From positions 34,898,654-34,962,653 of the forward strand of contig JAMXBB010000011.1 in NCBI GenBank assembly GCA_024138015.1: a DNA stretch of 64,000 bases, in the 5' to 3' direction. Below, in pieces: positions 1 to 11,162 of the stretch. The notes below the pieces were generated by a model, which searched no databases, had not been told where the DNA came from, and saw nothing but the letters and a program-made list of their open reading frames with translations. A program made the position numbers and the translations under genes. Within the stretch, counting starts at the first letter, position 1; the number at the start of each line of letters is the position of its first letter. Source of the DNA: Lumnitzera littorea. Taxonomy: Eukaryota > Streptophyta > Magnoliopsida > Myrtales > Combretaceae.

Positions 1-2784
1 CTTGCTATCTTCGTGTGATATGATGGTCAGAATTACTTATGCAATCTATGTTTATGCATGCATAAAGAGTACTCACTTAGTCATGACGCTGGTTAAGGAT
101 TGTAGTAATCTTCAAGAAAGTCAGTGTCTAAGTCAGGATCACTTGTTGATTAGAAAATAAGAAAAATAATGAGTATTTAGGTAAACTAACTATCATATGT
201 ACCTATTTATCTAAATTTACTTATATTTCTATCAAATTTCCTAATTCGAGCTCTTTTCGCAATCATATATAACTTTTTCATTTTAGTTCTATTATTTATA
301 AATTTATAGTCAATTGTTATTATTTTCAAGCATATACTCGTATAGCAACGTCCATTTTAGATGTTAAAACTCATATTTTCTGAGATAAGCTTAGATTGCT
401 ATAAATTTAATTATTTTGATTCAAATACTTTTATTTATTAATTTTTTAATTTTCTTTATTATTTTATGATTTAGTTAATTTCTTAAATTTTATATTTTTG
501 TGATTTCTTATTTTTAACCTTAATTTATGTAGTCTTCATTATTTTCTTAGTTTAAGCTTGATTTACTATTTATTGTAATTTTGTATTATTATTAATTTAC
601 TTAATTAATTTTTTTATTATTCTTTAATTATTTTGAAGTTTTCGGTAATATTATTTATTTGGATATATTTGCTGACGTGGCACATTTTGGTTAGTCTACA
701 TGACATTTTATTAAATTTTCTTGATTTTTATATTTCTTAAATTTTATATTATTATTAGGTATTTTTTATATAGTATCATATGTAATTAATTAATAAATTA
801 TGGGCCCTCATCATATATTATGGGTTTTAGCCCATTATATATATAAATACTTATGTGTTTATGTACATATATGTATTTGTTAATTAATTTATTATATTTG
901 ATATTTTATTATTTGTACTTTTATTTAGTACCTTATTATGTACTCTTATACACATATATGTACATAAATACCTTTCTTTATATCATTATACTTAGTATAT
1001 TAATAATTATACTAATACTTAACATACTTACCTATACATGTATACATATGTATATCTATACATATACACATATTTATACATGTACTATACTTTTATTGTA
1101 CGTATTTATGTAATTGTACATATATATGTATATGTATTTATACCTAAGATTATACGTACTTTTATACATATATATTTATACATTTTTTAATATTTTCTAA
1201 GAATCTTTAATATACATATCTTATGTACACATTTATATACTCGGTTTTATACATAAATATGTAGAAACTTAGTATTTCTTACATACACGAGTTTATATAC
1301 ATATATATATATATATGTACCATATATACATACATGTTTATATATCCCTAATTAGTTAACCATATAACATATACTTACATATAGTTATAACATGTATATC
1401 TATATGGTAAGTATCTATATGTATACTAGTATATACATACATATTTGTACACTTAATTTCTAAAAGAAACATGCTCATATCCATGAGCTTTGATATAACT
1501 ACATATAATTTCATTTACAAAGGTTAAGATACATATATTATACTTCTAACACAATAATATACATATACATAAGTATACAAGAAAAGAATTAAACTAGATA
1601 TAAATATTGAAGTAAATACACTTAGAAAAAATACAAGAAATAAACTTAAACATAAAGAGTATGTGGTTACTTGTTCTTTGATGATTGATTTTCCCTTCTT
1701 GCCTTTCTCCTAAAGTGGATTAAAACGGAGTTTATATTATGTAGTAAAAAGGAAATGGTGGGTGAGGAAATGGAGAGTAATGGAGGAAGAAGGAGATGGA
1801 AGTTATGTCAAATGCCTTTACTTTTAGTTTCCAAAAGAAAAGTGAGATAAATACACATGTAAATAAACAAATCAAGAAAGCTAAAGATGGTTCTAGTAAG
1901 GCTACTCAAACTCACAACTAAGTGAAAATGGAAAGAAAAAGAAAAGATAAGGAAAGTGAAATGCATTTGATAAGAACATGTTGACTTGGTCAAATTTTGA
2001 CTTGATCAATTCCTTAAATATTTTATATATTATATGTAAATAATTTGGAAATAAAAAAGAAAATAGAGAAAAAGATAAAGTAAGAGGGAAAATAGAAAAT
2101 TAAATATAATAAATCAATAAACAAATATTGCAATATCCTTACACATTTCTAATCCTATAAATAATACTTAAAATAATATATGATATAATTTCAAGGTAAA
2201 TTATAAATCATGTTATTAATATTTACTATACATTATCTAAATAACCAATAATGTCTAAATTAACATAATACTAACTTATCTATATAAATATAAGGTTAAT
2301 ATTAATTATAATTTTTTATGAATTAATGTAGTATTGTTATTCTTATAAGCATTTAGAAGTTATCTCTAACCGTTCACTAGCGATTTGACATGATTTAACA
2401 TATTATCCAATTATTTGGTTAAATTAGGATTTTATCATTTTTGCAATATATTGGTACATTTAGTAACTCAAAATTTAAGTCTTAGAGTTTTTATCATATT
2501 TGGGTAGAATCTGTAGTGTTTACTCATATTTAGGGTTTGAGATCTTTACATGCGATTTAGGTTTCGATTAGTATTTTAGGGTATTTTTATTATGATAGTT
2601 TAGAGTTTATAATTTAATTAAAGTTTTTAATCTATACGGCCTTATTTACTCATAACATTATTTAGATTATCTAGATTCGGTTTGAAATTCACACAACAAT
2701 TTATAGGGTTTACACCTTCACTGTGTTTGGTAATGACACAACTTGGGGATGGGTTGTGTAACTTTCTGACTATTTTTAAGATTG
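1..2784. other. AT-rich non-coding stretch
   Basis: I see no gene here. The sequence is very AT-rich, with short open frames made only of Tyr, Ile, Leu and Thr codons, which is what TA-rich DNA gives by chance. Around 802-850 a palindromic GGGCCC/AGCCCA cluster is followed by a TATATATATAAATA run, which could be a decayed LTR promoter, but nothing else supports an element. No splice-compatible exon series was recognised on either strand. Confidence 0.6.
840..1580. repeat. TA/TATG-rich low-complexity tract
   Basis: About 740 bp made almost entirely of TATA, TACA, CATA and TATG words, including an uninterrupted (AT)n run near 1,295-1,312. It is cryptically simple sequence, not a clean microsatellite. 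Its open frames are compositional artefacts. Confidence 0.6.
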
Positions 2785-3030
2785 CTCTAATTCTTCACTG
2801 AAAATGACACAATTATGTCGTTTGGTCATGCCAATCTTCAAAACTTCATATCTTCCTCATTGTAGCTGTGAATTGAGTGAAACTTGTTTCTATTTTCTTG
2901 TTTTATTCTGTAAATCGTTTCAAAACCTTAGAAAACAAGATTTTACTTAACTGACTATCATTTTCTCAAAATAAATTCAAAATTTAAGGGAAAATCACTA
3001 AAAATAACTCTCTAAAAATATAGGTAATTA
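2785..3030 (+). repeat. Dispersed repeat, copy 1 (partner at 60,318)
   Basis: By eye this segment aligns over about 245 bp, same strand, with 60,318-60,565. Shared words include AAATGACACA, ATCTTCAAA, TTGTTTCTAT, CGTTTCAAAACC and AGAAAACAA in the same order. The second copy lies in sequence interrupted by a minus-strand gypsy element, so this is probably another fragment of the same old retroelement. No coding potential is visible. Confidence 0.55.
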
Positions 3031-5139
3031 GGAGCTTATAATGTACTAATTGATTGGTTGTTTAAATTAATCAACCTAATACCTACTTAGCTAATAAATA
3101 AATGGATCGTGCATATCATGACATTGCATTTTACCTATACTGATCACCTTATGTAGAAGGTAGGAAGAGGCTCACAAGAGTAGGAGCCCTCGAAGGGTTT
3201 ATTTTAGAGTACACTATAGCTCCATATTTGCTAAGTCCCTATCCTCACCTATGAGCTCACTGCACACTAGGAGACGCTAACCTTAACACTTCTACTTAGG
3301 GCATATGCATAGACTGTAGGGCCCACCTTATCGATAGACTTAAGAATTGTCAGGTTTTGGAAAAATTCATATTATTTTTCAAAGTAAAGTATATCTGTAT
3401 ATACATATAAATATGTAAGCACATTGGTGTGCTTGTGGATAAAAACCAAAGTGCTAGAATTTGGTTGATGATTTGTGTTTATTAATAATCTCCAACTCTG
3501 ACTATAGAGAGTGTAATTCTGAGTTGCATGCAATTCCTAAGCTACTGCATGTATTCGTTTGGCATACTATTTATTTCATGCATTCATATGCTTGTTAATA
3601 ATTATTGCTTAAAGGCATGGTAAGGGAGAATAGCTTACTAGGCATAAGCTTATACCCTTATAGATTTCTTTTAATGTAGGGATATCTCTTCCTTGAGTTG
3701 GGCTGCAGTATGCCTAAGGTCAGTTATGTGACTTAGGAAGGTTCTTAGGATGGCTCATGTGATGGAGCAAATATTATAATAGTTATCTAGATTTTAGTAC
3801 TATCTTTTAAGATTCATGTATTATGTTATTCAGTAGCCTCAAGACTACTTATTTGGACTTATCTATGTTTTTGGGGATTTAACATTTCAATAGACTTAGC
3901 TATATTTGTAATATTAAGTAATTGGTATAATAAAATATTTTGCTATGATATTACTTGTCTGAATAACCCAGTATAATTGGAAGTGGAAGTTGCCTTATAC
4001 ATTGTATGGAAGGGTGACGATTGACAAGAGGGTTAATCTTCGGCCTTCATGCAATGTATGGCGATTTGCTACAATTAAGAGATCAATTGGGTCGTATCAC
4101 ATGGAGCACTGACAACTTGTGCTTGTACTTTGATTGAATTAATGTTAATATGATTATACTTCTTAGAATTATCAACGAAATTTTTTTTGCTTAAGTTACT
4201 ATGTGTTTACTTTTGTCTCTGTGTTGACTTGTCCCAGCCTTTGTTGGGTAAACAAACCTATAATTATTAAAGTTCCCAAATGACCCTTAACTTATTCCCC
4301 TCTTTAGGAATAGGCAGGTTGGAAAACCATCAACTTGACCCCAAACAATTAACCTTGACAATAGGGATCATCCCTTACATGATTGAGGAACTCCCATAGT
4401 AGCTGGTAGAATACTACTAGCTTAGCCCCTCGAAATGACCTAAACTTCTAATAGTTGAACAGTCCCTTCTTGAAGAGTAACCTCAACTCTTCCAAAAAAA
4501 AAACGACCTAAGCTCCCAATAGCTAAATGGTCCTTATGGGAAAGCAATCTCATCTCTTCCTTAAGTATGATTACGTTAACTACTAACAGCTAAACAATCC
4601 TACAAGAAGAGCAGCACTAACTCTTCAGTTAAGAACGCTAGATACTAAGGTCAAAAACACGAAAAAAAGGATGAAGTACAAATTAAAAAAACCACAAAAG
4701 CAAATCCTTCATTACAGCATTAATGCATTTACAAAGCTAAAGACAGGTGTACCGACTTAGATTAGTACAATAATTTTTTAGTAGCAATTACTGGACAAAG
4801 GAAAAACAAGTACAAAATAAAAATAAAAAAAAGGAAAAGAAACGATGGCTCGTTACTTCGAATCAATCAACTCTTGCAACTCGAAAAAATCTAATGCACC
4901 AATGTGGTGAAGTTTGAGTAGAATTTTGCCATAAAAACAAAAAGAGACATCATTTTTATCTTAGGGGGGTAAAATTACCCTAAGAAGCACTATAACTAGC
5001 TAGTTGGCCTAGGTTTGGTTGATTAAGGATTTGGTGAATGGTGATAGGTAAGAGAGAGAGAAGACGCTCTAAGAGTTGGCTGAGACACAGAAGTGACTTT
5101 AGAAGGGTCTAATGCCCTTGAAGGTGGCTAGAAAAATTG
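3031..5139. other. Unassigned non-coding sequence
   Basis: No gene was recognised. Parts near 3,100-4,120 read like degraded retroelement LTR sequence (moderate GC, no frame), but I could not pair them with another LTR. A small hairpin (CTTAGGG/CCCTAAG arms) sits at 4,960-4,984. The remainder is AT-rich and featureless. Confidence 0.4.
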
Positions 5140-6225
5140 ATTTGAAACTTAGTCATATCCTTCTGAGTTGACTAACTTAGGTGAGAGCGTCTCTCAAGGA
5201 TTAGCAACCTTAAATTGGAATCGATTTAAGAAAGACTTGGTCATGCTTCTTCAAGCTCACTAACTTAAGTAATAGCATTTCTTGAGAACTAGCAACCCTA
5301 AATCAGAATCGATTTGAAAAAAACCTAGACATGTTATTCTTTGCTCACTAAACTAAGTGGGAACGTTACTTAGGGACTAGCAACCTTAAATTGGAATCAA
5401 TTTGGAAAACCTAATCGTGCTACTTTAAGCTCATTAAACTAGGTAAGAGCGTTTCTTAGGGACTAGTAACCCTAAATTGGAATCAAATTGGAGAACCTTG
5501 TCATGCTCCTTTGAGCTCACTAACTCAAGCAAGAGTGTCTCTTGAGAACTAGCAACCCTAAGTTGGAATTGAATTGGAGCACCTAGTCATGCTCTCTCGA
5601 ACTAACTAAACTAGGTGAGAGCATCTCTTGGGGATTGGCAACTCTAAATTGGAATTGATTTAGAACACCTGAAAACCTGGTTATGCTCTTTTAAGCTCAC
5701 TAACCTAGATAAGAGCATCTCTTAGGGACTAGTAAACCAAAACGAGAATTGATTTGAAAAAACCTAGTTGTGCTCCTTTCAGCTCACTAACTTAAGCGAG
5801 AGGATCTTTCGAGGACTAGCAAACCTAAATTGTAATCGATTTGAAAAAACTTGGTCATGCTTCTTTAAGCTTACTAAATTAGGCGAGAGCATCTCTAGAG
5901 GACTAGCAACCCTAAATGTGAATTGATTTAGAAAACCTAATCGTGCTCTTTTGAGCTTACTAACCTAGGTGAAAGTGTCTCTAAGAGACTAGTAATCCTA
6001 AATGTGAATCGATTTAAAAAACCTAGTCCTGCTTGTGGTCGTACTTTTTTGAGCTCACTAACCTAAGCGAGAGTATCTCTTAGAGACTAGCAACCTTAAA
6101 TGAGAATTGATTTAGGAAACTTGTTCATACTCCTTTGAGTTCACTAATTTAGGTGGGAACGTCTCTTAAGAACTAACAACCCTAAGTATTAATCAATTTA
6201 GAAAACCTAGAAAAATTGGTAAAAA
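5140..6225. repeat. Tandem array 1, period about 87 bp, about 12 units
   Basis: Units recur at about 5,166, 5,255, 5,341, 5,429, 5,515, 5,600, 5,692, 5,779, 5,866, 5,954, 6,051 and 6,137, a spacing of 85-97 bp. Each unit contains GCTCACTAAC, a GAGAGCGTCTCTT-like block, GGACTAGCAACCCTAAAT and GGAATCGATTTG. Units differ by scattered substitutions and small indels, so the array is old. It borders two further arrays with shorter periods. It may be the hypervariable tandem-repeat region known near the 3' end of some plant Ty3/gypsy elements, here the minus-strand element D. Confidence 0.9.
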
Positions 6226-6690
6226 GAAGCACCTTATAGGCTCATTAAAGAGCGATTGTTGATGAAGGGAAGTCCCCTATGGACTTATTAAGACCATAAG
6301 AGAAACTAACGAAAGGAAGTATCATATGGGCTTCTAAATGAAATTGATGAAAGGAAGCACCCTATGGGCTTGCTGAAACCCTAAAGAGAGATTGATAAAG
6401 GGAAGTGCTCTATGGGCTTGCTAAATCTTGAGAGAAGCAATGATGAAGGGAAGCGCCCTATAGGTTTACTAAGAGAAATTGGTGAAGAGAAGCGCTCTAT
6501 GAGCTTGCTAAAAGAAATCGGTGAAGAGAAGCACCTTATGAGCTTGCTAAAAGAAATCGGTGAAGAGAAGTATCTTATAGGCTTACTAAAAGAAATTGGT
6601 GAAGAAAGCACCTTTTGGGCTTGCTAAAAGAAATTAGTAAAAGAAAGTACCTTATAGGCTAGCTAATAACCTTAAAGGAGTATATGAATT
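6226..6690. repeat. Tandem array 2, period 39-54 bp
   Basis: The units carry a GGGCTTGCTAAA block and a GAAGGGAAGCACCCTATG-like block. The last five or so units have settled on exactly 39 bp (about 6,465-6,650). Because 39 is a multiple of three, both strands stay open across them: the plus strand gives a 13-residue repeat (SLLKEIGEEKHLM-like) and the minus strand a SSPISFSKLIRCF-like repeat. I regard both frames as by-products of the array. Earlier units are longer and include AAACCCTAAAGAG. Confidence 0.85.
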
Positions 6691-7195
6691 AGGATATTGT
6701 TTTAAGAACTGGCTAAAACCCTAAAAAATTGATTGATGATGGGATAACACTCTAAATGCTAGCTAAAATCCTAAAAAATGATAAATGATGGGATGGTACT
6801 TTAAGAGTTGACTAGAATCCTAAAAAAATGATGAAAGATAGAATAGTGCTTTAAAAGCTAGTTAAAACCTTAAAAATGAAATGAGGGTGAGATAGCACTC
6901 CAAGAGATAGCGCTCTAAGAGATAGCTAGAACTCTAAAAAGGGATGAAAGATGGGACAATGCTCTAATAGCAAGCTAGAATCCTAAAAATGGATTGAAGA
7001 TGAGACAATGCTTTAAGAGCTGGCTAAAACCCTAAAATTAGATTAATGATGGGAAAACACTCTAAGAGCTGGTCGTAACCTTGAAGATGGATTAACGATA
7101 GGATAGTGCTTTAAGAGCTAATTAGAACCTTAAAAATGATAAAAGATGGGATAATGCTCCTAAGAGTTGGCTAAAACCCTAGGAGAGATTGTAAG
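6691..7195. repeat. Tandem array 3, period about 50 bp, about 10 units
   Basis: Units begin near 6,713, 6,761, 6,809, 6,862, 6,925, 6,975, 7,024, 7,070, 7,121 and 7,168. The consensus has GCTAAAACCCTAAAAATG, a GATGGGATAATGCT-like block and CTAAGAG. It directly follows array 2 and again carries a CCCTAAA core. No coding function is proposed. Confidence 0.85.
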
Positions 7196-9045
7196 GCAAG
7201 CAAAGTGAGGAATGTAACCTGTTTGAAAAAAACTTCTTAACTTGAAAATATTTATAGACAAAAAACTTGGTGACAACCATTTATAACAAAAAAGGCATAA
7301 GGGATTAAGTCTCTTAGTGAGTTAGATTAATATGATTAGCTTAAAAGGTGTGAACACATTGGAAAGGAAACAGATGACTTGAATTAATAGTTTGGCTACT
7401 CGAGTTGACATGAATTTGAAAACAAACAAAAACTTGTGATGAGTCTTTACTTTCTCTCTCTTTTTTCCTTTTCTTAAATTTCTTTTTTTTTTTTTTTTTT
7501 TTGAAAGTTTGCTAATGGGTATAAATTCTTATTAAGGAGTAAATGTTATAATCATCCCCTTTCTTGGTAATAGTATGGGGCATCTTGTATTCTTCTTAGT
7601 ATTTGAAAATGCCTCTTAACCCTGATGATGGGCTTCCTCATAGCACCTCATGATTTTAAATATTCCTTTCTTAAGAAAGAGGTAACTCGTGATTAGTCTA
7701 ATCAAAGAGAGCTTCTTTATGAACTCTCAGTCTAGATTACACTCTTGACTATAATCCAAAAAATTATGGTCTATTTTGCAAGTGATATGCTTTAATTAAT
7801 TTGTTAGATCTTTTTAGTCCAACATTATGAATTTAGGCTTTTGGTCAAAGGGTTTCAAAATGACTAATGAGAAGGCCTATTTTGAAAGAAATTCTTTTAT
7901 TTAACTCAGGTATACAAGTCAAGAACTTTTAAGAAAAAACTAGAAGTGTTCCTATCTTAGTTTCAAAAATATTTTTATTAAAGATAGATCATCTTTTAAG
8001 ATCAAAAGAGCTTTTATCAAGTATGGGAGGCATTGTGGGTGAGGAGGCCTTATGTGATTCAGCATAGGTAAGAAAGGCTTTTGTTTATGACTTTGAAGTG
8101 TGATTTAGAGTTTATATGAAGGTTTTGTGTTTTTGGGCTTAGAATGTGATTCAAGGCTTTGTGTATTTTTTTTTAGATGATTTAGGCTTTGATTCCAAGC
8201 CTTACCAGGCTCTCTTCGATGGGGGGCTTTTCTCTTACAAGCTTGATTTTCAAACCTTTTCTCTCATTTTTTTTTTCCTTCTTCTTTTCTCTCTCTTTTA
8301 TTTGCTTTACCCCATTATTTATTTTTGTTCTCTCTTTTCTTTTAGCCCTAGGAGTGATTATCTATATTGCCGAGTCTTTGTCTTTAAGAGATTTGAAGCC
8401 CTAAATCCATAGATTCCGAGCATATGGGTTTGGGTAAGGTACACATAGGCTTTAGGTGTTTGAAAAGGATTTCACCCTTCTTCATTTTAAAGAAAAATAA
8501 CTTATCAGAAATAAAATTCCTCTTTGAATTAACATTACCGAAGCAAGTACAAACCAATTTTATTCCTCTCTCCTAATTAATGACCCTAACCTTCAAATTG
8601 CCCCATCATAGGATGGTTCTTAACAGAGTTTAATTTTAAAAATTCTTCAAATTAGACCAACGGGGTTAACAATGGATAGTTGTGTTTAGGATTTGAAAAT
8701 GAATGCCTAACTTCATTTTAATCTATGTATCAAATTCAAAATGGACTTTCTTTAAGGAATGAGTCTAAAATATTCTCACCATAATTTAACTCTCAAAGTG
8801 TTTAAGGTTAGTGTGTGGGATATAGTTTGTCTCTTTTTATTCTAAACTTTTAAAATAAGATACCAGAATGTACGTTCATTTGCCCTAATATTAATCAAAC
8901 TGCAATCACCCGATTTAAAAGGCAACCAATAAGATAATTCTATTACAAAGCCATTCAAAACATCTTCTTATGATTTTATTATAGATTTTATTGAAAAGAA
9001 CTTGGTTTTTCTTTAGCTTGCTCCATTTAAGCACCTAACTATTTA
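7196..9045. other. Gene-free stretch between tandem arrays and gag remnant
   Basis: AT-rich sequence with a long T-run (about 7,481-7,502) and no recognisable domain on either strand. If the gag remnant at 9,046-9,720 and the arrays belong to one minus-strand element, its pol should lie here. I see no RT, RNase H or integrase motifs, so pol is missing or decayed beyond recognition. Confidence 0.45.
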
Positions 9046-9720
9046 AGATGACATATGAGCCTATCAAAGAGTATTAGTAGACTCAAAAGAATTGGAGCTT
9101 CAAGTGATTCAGTTGAAGTCCCCTCATGACTTAAAGAAGGACCAATTTCTTGGAGCTCTAGCTGAATAACCTTGGCATTAATCAAGTCTTGAATCTTGTT
9201 CCTCAACCTTCAAGATTTTTCAGTAGAGTACCCCTTCTGACCTATATGATATTTGCATCGAGCTTCTGGGTCAAAGTTGTAGGGTCTGTAATTTAGATTA
9301 GGGGCTTCATAAGCTAGGATCTTCGCCTCCTTTAAATGATGAAAGATTTAGGTCATTGAGATCTTTAATTAAGTGAATTGTCTCCTTCGAGACCCTTGGG
9401 CTCGCTTTTTCTCACTTATCCTTAGCTCTTTTCTCTTTGGGCCACTTTCATTTTTTGGGCTTACCAACATTTGATCAATATTGGACAGCAGGTGTTAAGG
9501 TCTTGTAGGCACTAAGCCCATTACCATTTGTAAGTCTATAATGCTCTTTTGTATTGTCATTACTTTTTCTTCTATACTTGAAAGTCTTTTTTCTAAGCTT
9601 GAATCTTGAGACACTTAAAGATTGGTAATTATGGGAAATATGATTTACAACTATTGGGCTATTTGACGTACCATTTTTTACAAGGAGGTGATCTTATCAT
9701 CGACTATTTAAACCTGATTG
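9046..9720 (-). pseudogene. Retrotransposon gag C-terminal remnant (element D)
   Basis: Reading the minus strand from about 9,290 downward gives a segment with YNFDPEARCKYHIGQKGY, then TEKS, a stop and RLRNKIQDLINAKVIQL. This arrangement, a Cys-x2-His-x4-Gly zinc-knuckle-like module followed by a basic helix and a 'NKIQDLI' block, is typical of gag proteins of one group of plant Ty3/gypsy elements. The usual final Cys and His of the knuckle appear as Ser and Tyr, and a TGA stop (9,215-9,220 region) sits where a Trp or Cys codon is usual. The upstream part (about 9,720-9,400) is a charged, frameshifted sequence with a possible short coiled coil. It lies downstream, in minus-strand terms, of the PBS and leader at 11.16-10.86 kb, which fits 5' LTR, PBS, leader, gag. 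It is non-functional. Confidence 0.55.
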
Positions 9721-10859
9721 GAAGAATCTTTTCTCGTTAGTAAACTTTCCTTTTTTTTTTTTTTTCTTGAAAGATAAAAAGAACTAGCTTAACTTCTTAT
9801 AAGGAGAATTTTTACAAAAAGTGGAGAAAAAGAATATTTCACAAGGGATAACAAGAAAGAGAAGAAGATTTATACCAAAAATATACATGTAAGATATATT
9901 TACATAGGAAAAACCTAGGTTTATTAATTAATAGACTCTTAAAAAAAACTTAGAGTGAGAAACATTTTAATAATTTATGGTTAATAAAGAAAAGTATTTA
10001 CAACTTCCAAGTATTTAAAAGATTACTTGCAAAAAGAAAAGAATTATTTTACAATGGAAAATTTTATGAGACACTCAATATTTATAAATAATTTTTTATT
10101 GGAAAATATAAATACTAAGAAGAGTGGGAAAATAAGAGCTAATGACTAGAGCAACAAGAAAAATCTAAGAAAACTTACAGTTATAAGACTTTACATAAAT
10201 GAACTTTTTTTTTTCTTTTTTCTTTTTTTTTTTTTGGATTTTGATAAGGGGCCAAGGATTTACATATTTAAAGGTTGAGAGGGTTTATGAAAAAATATGG
10301 TAATCTATAGAATGGTGAATTCTAAAATTTTACAAAGAGGGAAAAATTTAAATCTAACTCTTTTCAAAGGCTATTTATAGGTTTAATCATTATAAAGGTT
10401 GGTTAAAATAATCTATAACTATGCTTTAAAGCCTAATGGTATTATTCTAAAATGGTGACTTAACTAGTGGTAAAATAATGCAATTTTTCTAAAATAATGG
10501 TACTAGATAACTTGATTTACAAACATGAAAGAAGAAGCACTAATGTTTACATACAAATGAATGAAGGCAAATGGATGTAAATGCAAAGTGTTTGTAACTA
10601 AATAATAATGTGGCAATGAAAGGATTTGACGTTAGGACTTTCACTGGAATTTCATTATTACTATATTAGGAAAGTACATTACAATATTTTTTATGGTATA
10701 ATAGAATTCCAATAGAGTTCCAACCTTTTGTTGGTGATATATTCTATTACTATTTATTTGATGGTCTAAAAGTAATGTATACAATTAGGGTAGGTTCTAA
10801 AGGTCCTTAAACTTTGTGACCTTACATGCTTTTAAAAAAACGGTTCATTGATCATATCA
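9721..10859 (-). other. AT-rich region of element D between leader and gag
   Basis: No domain was recognised. In the sister element C the corresponding interval holds a DUF7745-like pseudogene, and no trace of that is visible here. Contains T-rich runs at 9,751-9,765 and 10,206-10,235. Confidence 0.35.
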
Positions 10860-10975
10860 AAGCTTTAGTAGAATAGCCTAATTAACCTCGAGCAATGGCT
10901 ACACTACTACACTCGGAACTTATACAATGACCCTTCGTCCTAAGGTCCCTGTATCTACTCTGCATCTATGATGCA
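10860..10975 (-). other. Conserved leader segment of element D
   Basis: The reverse complement of this segment (with GGACCTTAGGACGAAGGG, TCATTGTATAAG, TTGCTCGAGG and TTAATTAGGCTA in order) matches the plus strand at about 42,770-42,895 of element C at roughly 70% by eye. Both lie just inside the primer-binding-site-like sequence, so this is the retroelement leader. It is my main evidence that C and D belong to one family. Confidence 0.6.
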
Positions 10976-11140
10976 ATATATAACTCCCCATATCCTAAGT
11001 ATGATGCATGCAATAAGTGAACATAGCAATTTAAAATCAAAATATATTTACAAGAAACAAACAAATAAATAAACAAATGACATGGGTATTTTAAAAGGTA
11101 AATTTAATTTTGGAAAGTTTTTAAGTGGCTAACCCTCTCA

Positions 11141-11162
11141 ACGTCCCTAATGGAGTCGCTAA
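11141..11162 (-). other. Primer-binding-site-like sequence, element D
   Basis: The minus strand reads TTAGCGACTCCATTAGGGAC. It matches the TTTGGCGACTC...GGGGA type of primer-binding region found just after the 5' LTR of a group of plant gypsy elements. The equivalent in element C is TTTGACAACTCTACTAGGGG. It separates the long LTR (higher coordinates) from the leader and gag remnant (lower coordinates). Confidence 0.5.

Noticed and set aside
853..1113. 86-residue open frame
   Set aside because: Composed of Tyr, Leu, Ile and Thr codons from TA-rich DNA; no protein character.
4960..4984. Small hairpin with CTTAGGG/CCCTAAG arms
   Set aside because: Arms are short (6-7 bp) and isolated; no gene or element end is attached to it.
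6381..6627. Open frames on both strands of tandem array 2
   Set aside because: They follow from the 39-bp period being a multiple of three; no start context, domain or homology supports a gene.
5140..7195. True telomeric or interstitial telomere array
   Set aside because: CCCTAAA occurs once per 40-90 bp unit, not as head-to-tail heptamers; I report only the shared core.
5140..7195. CRISPR-like array
   Set aside because: Units are contiguous and diverged, with no constant-length unique spacers, and the host is a plant.
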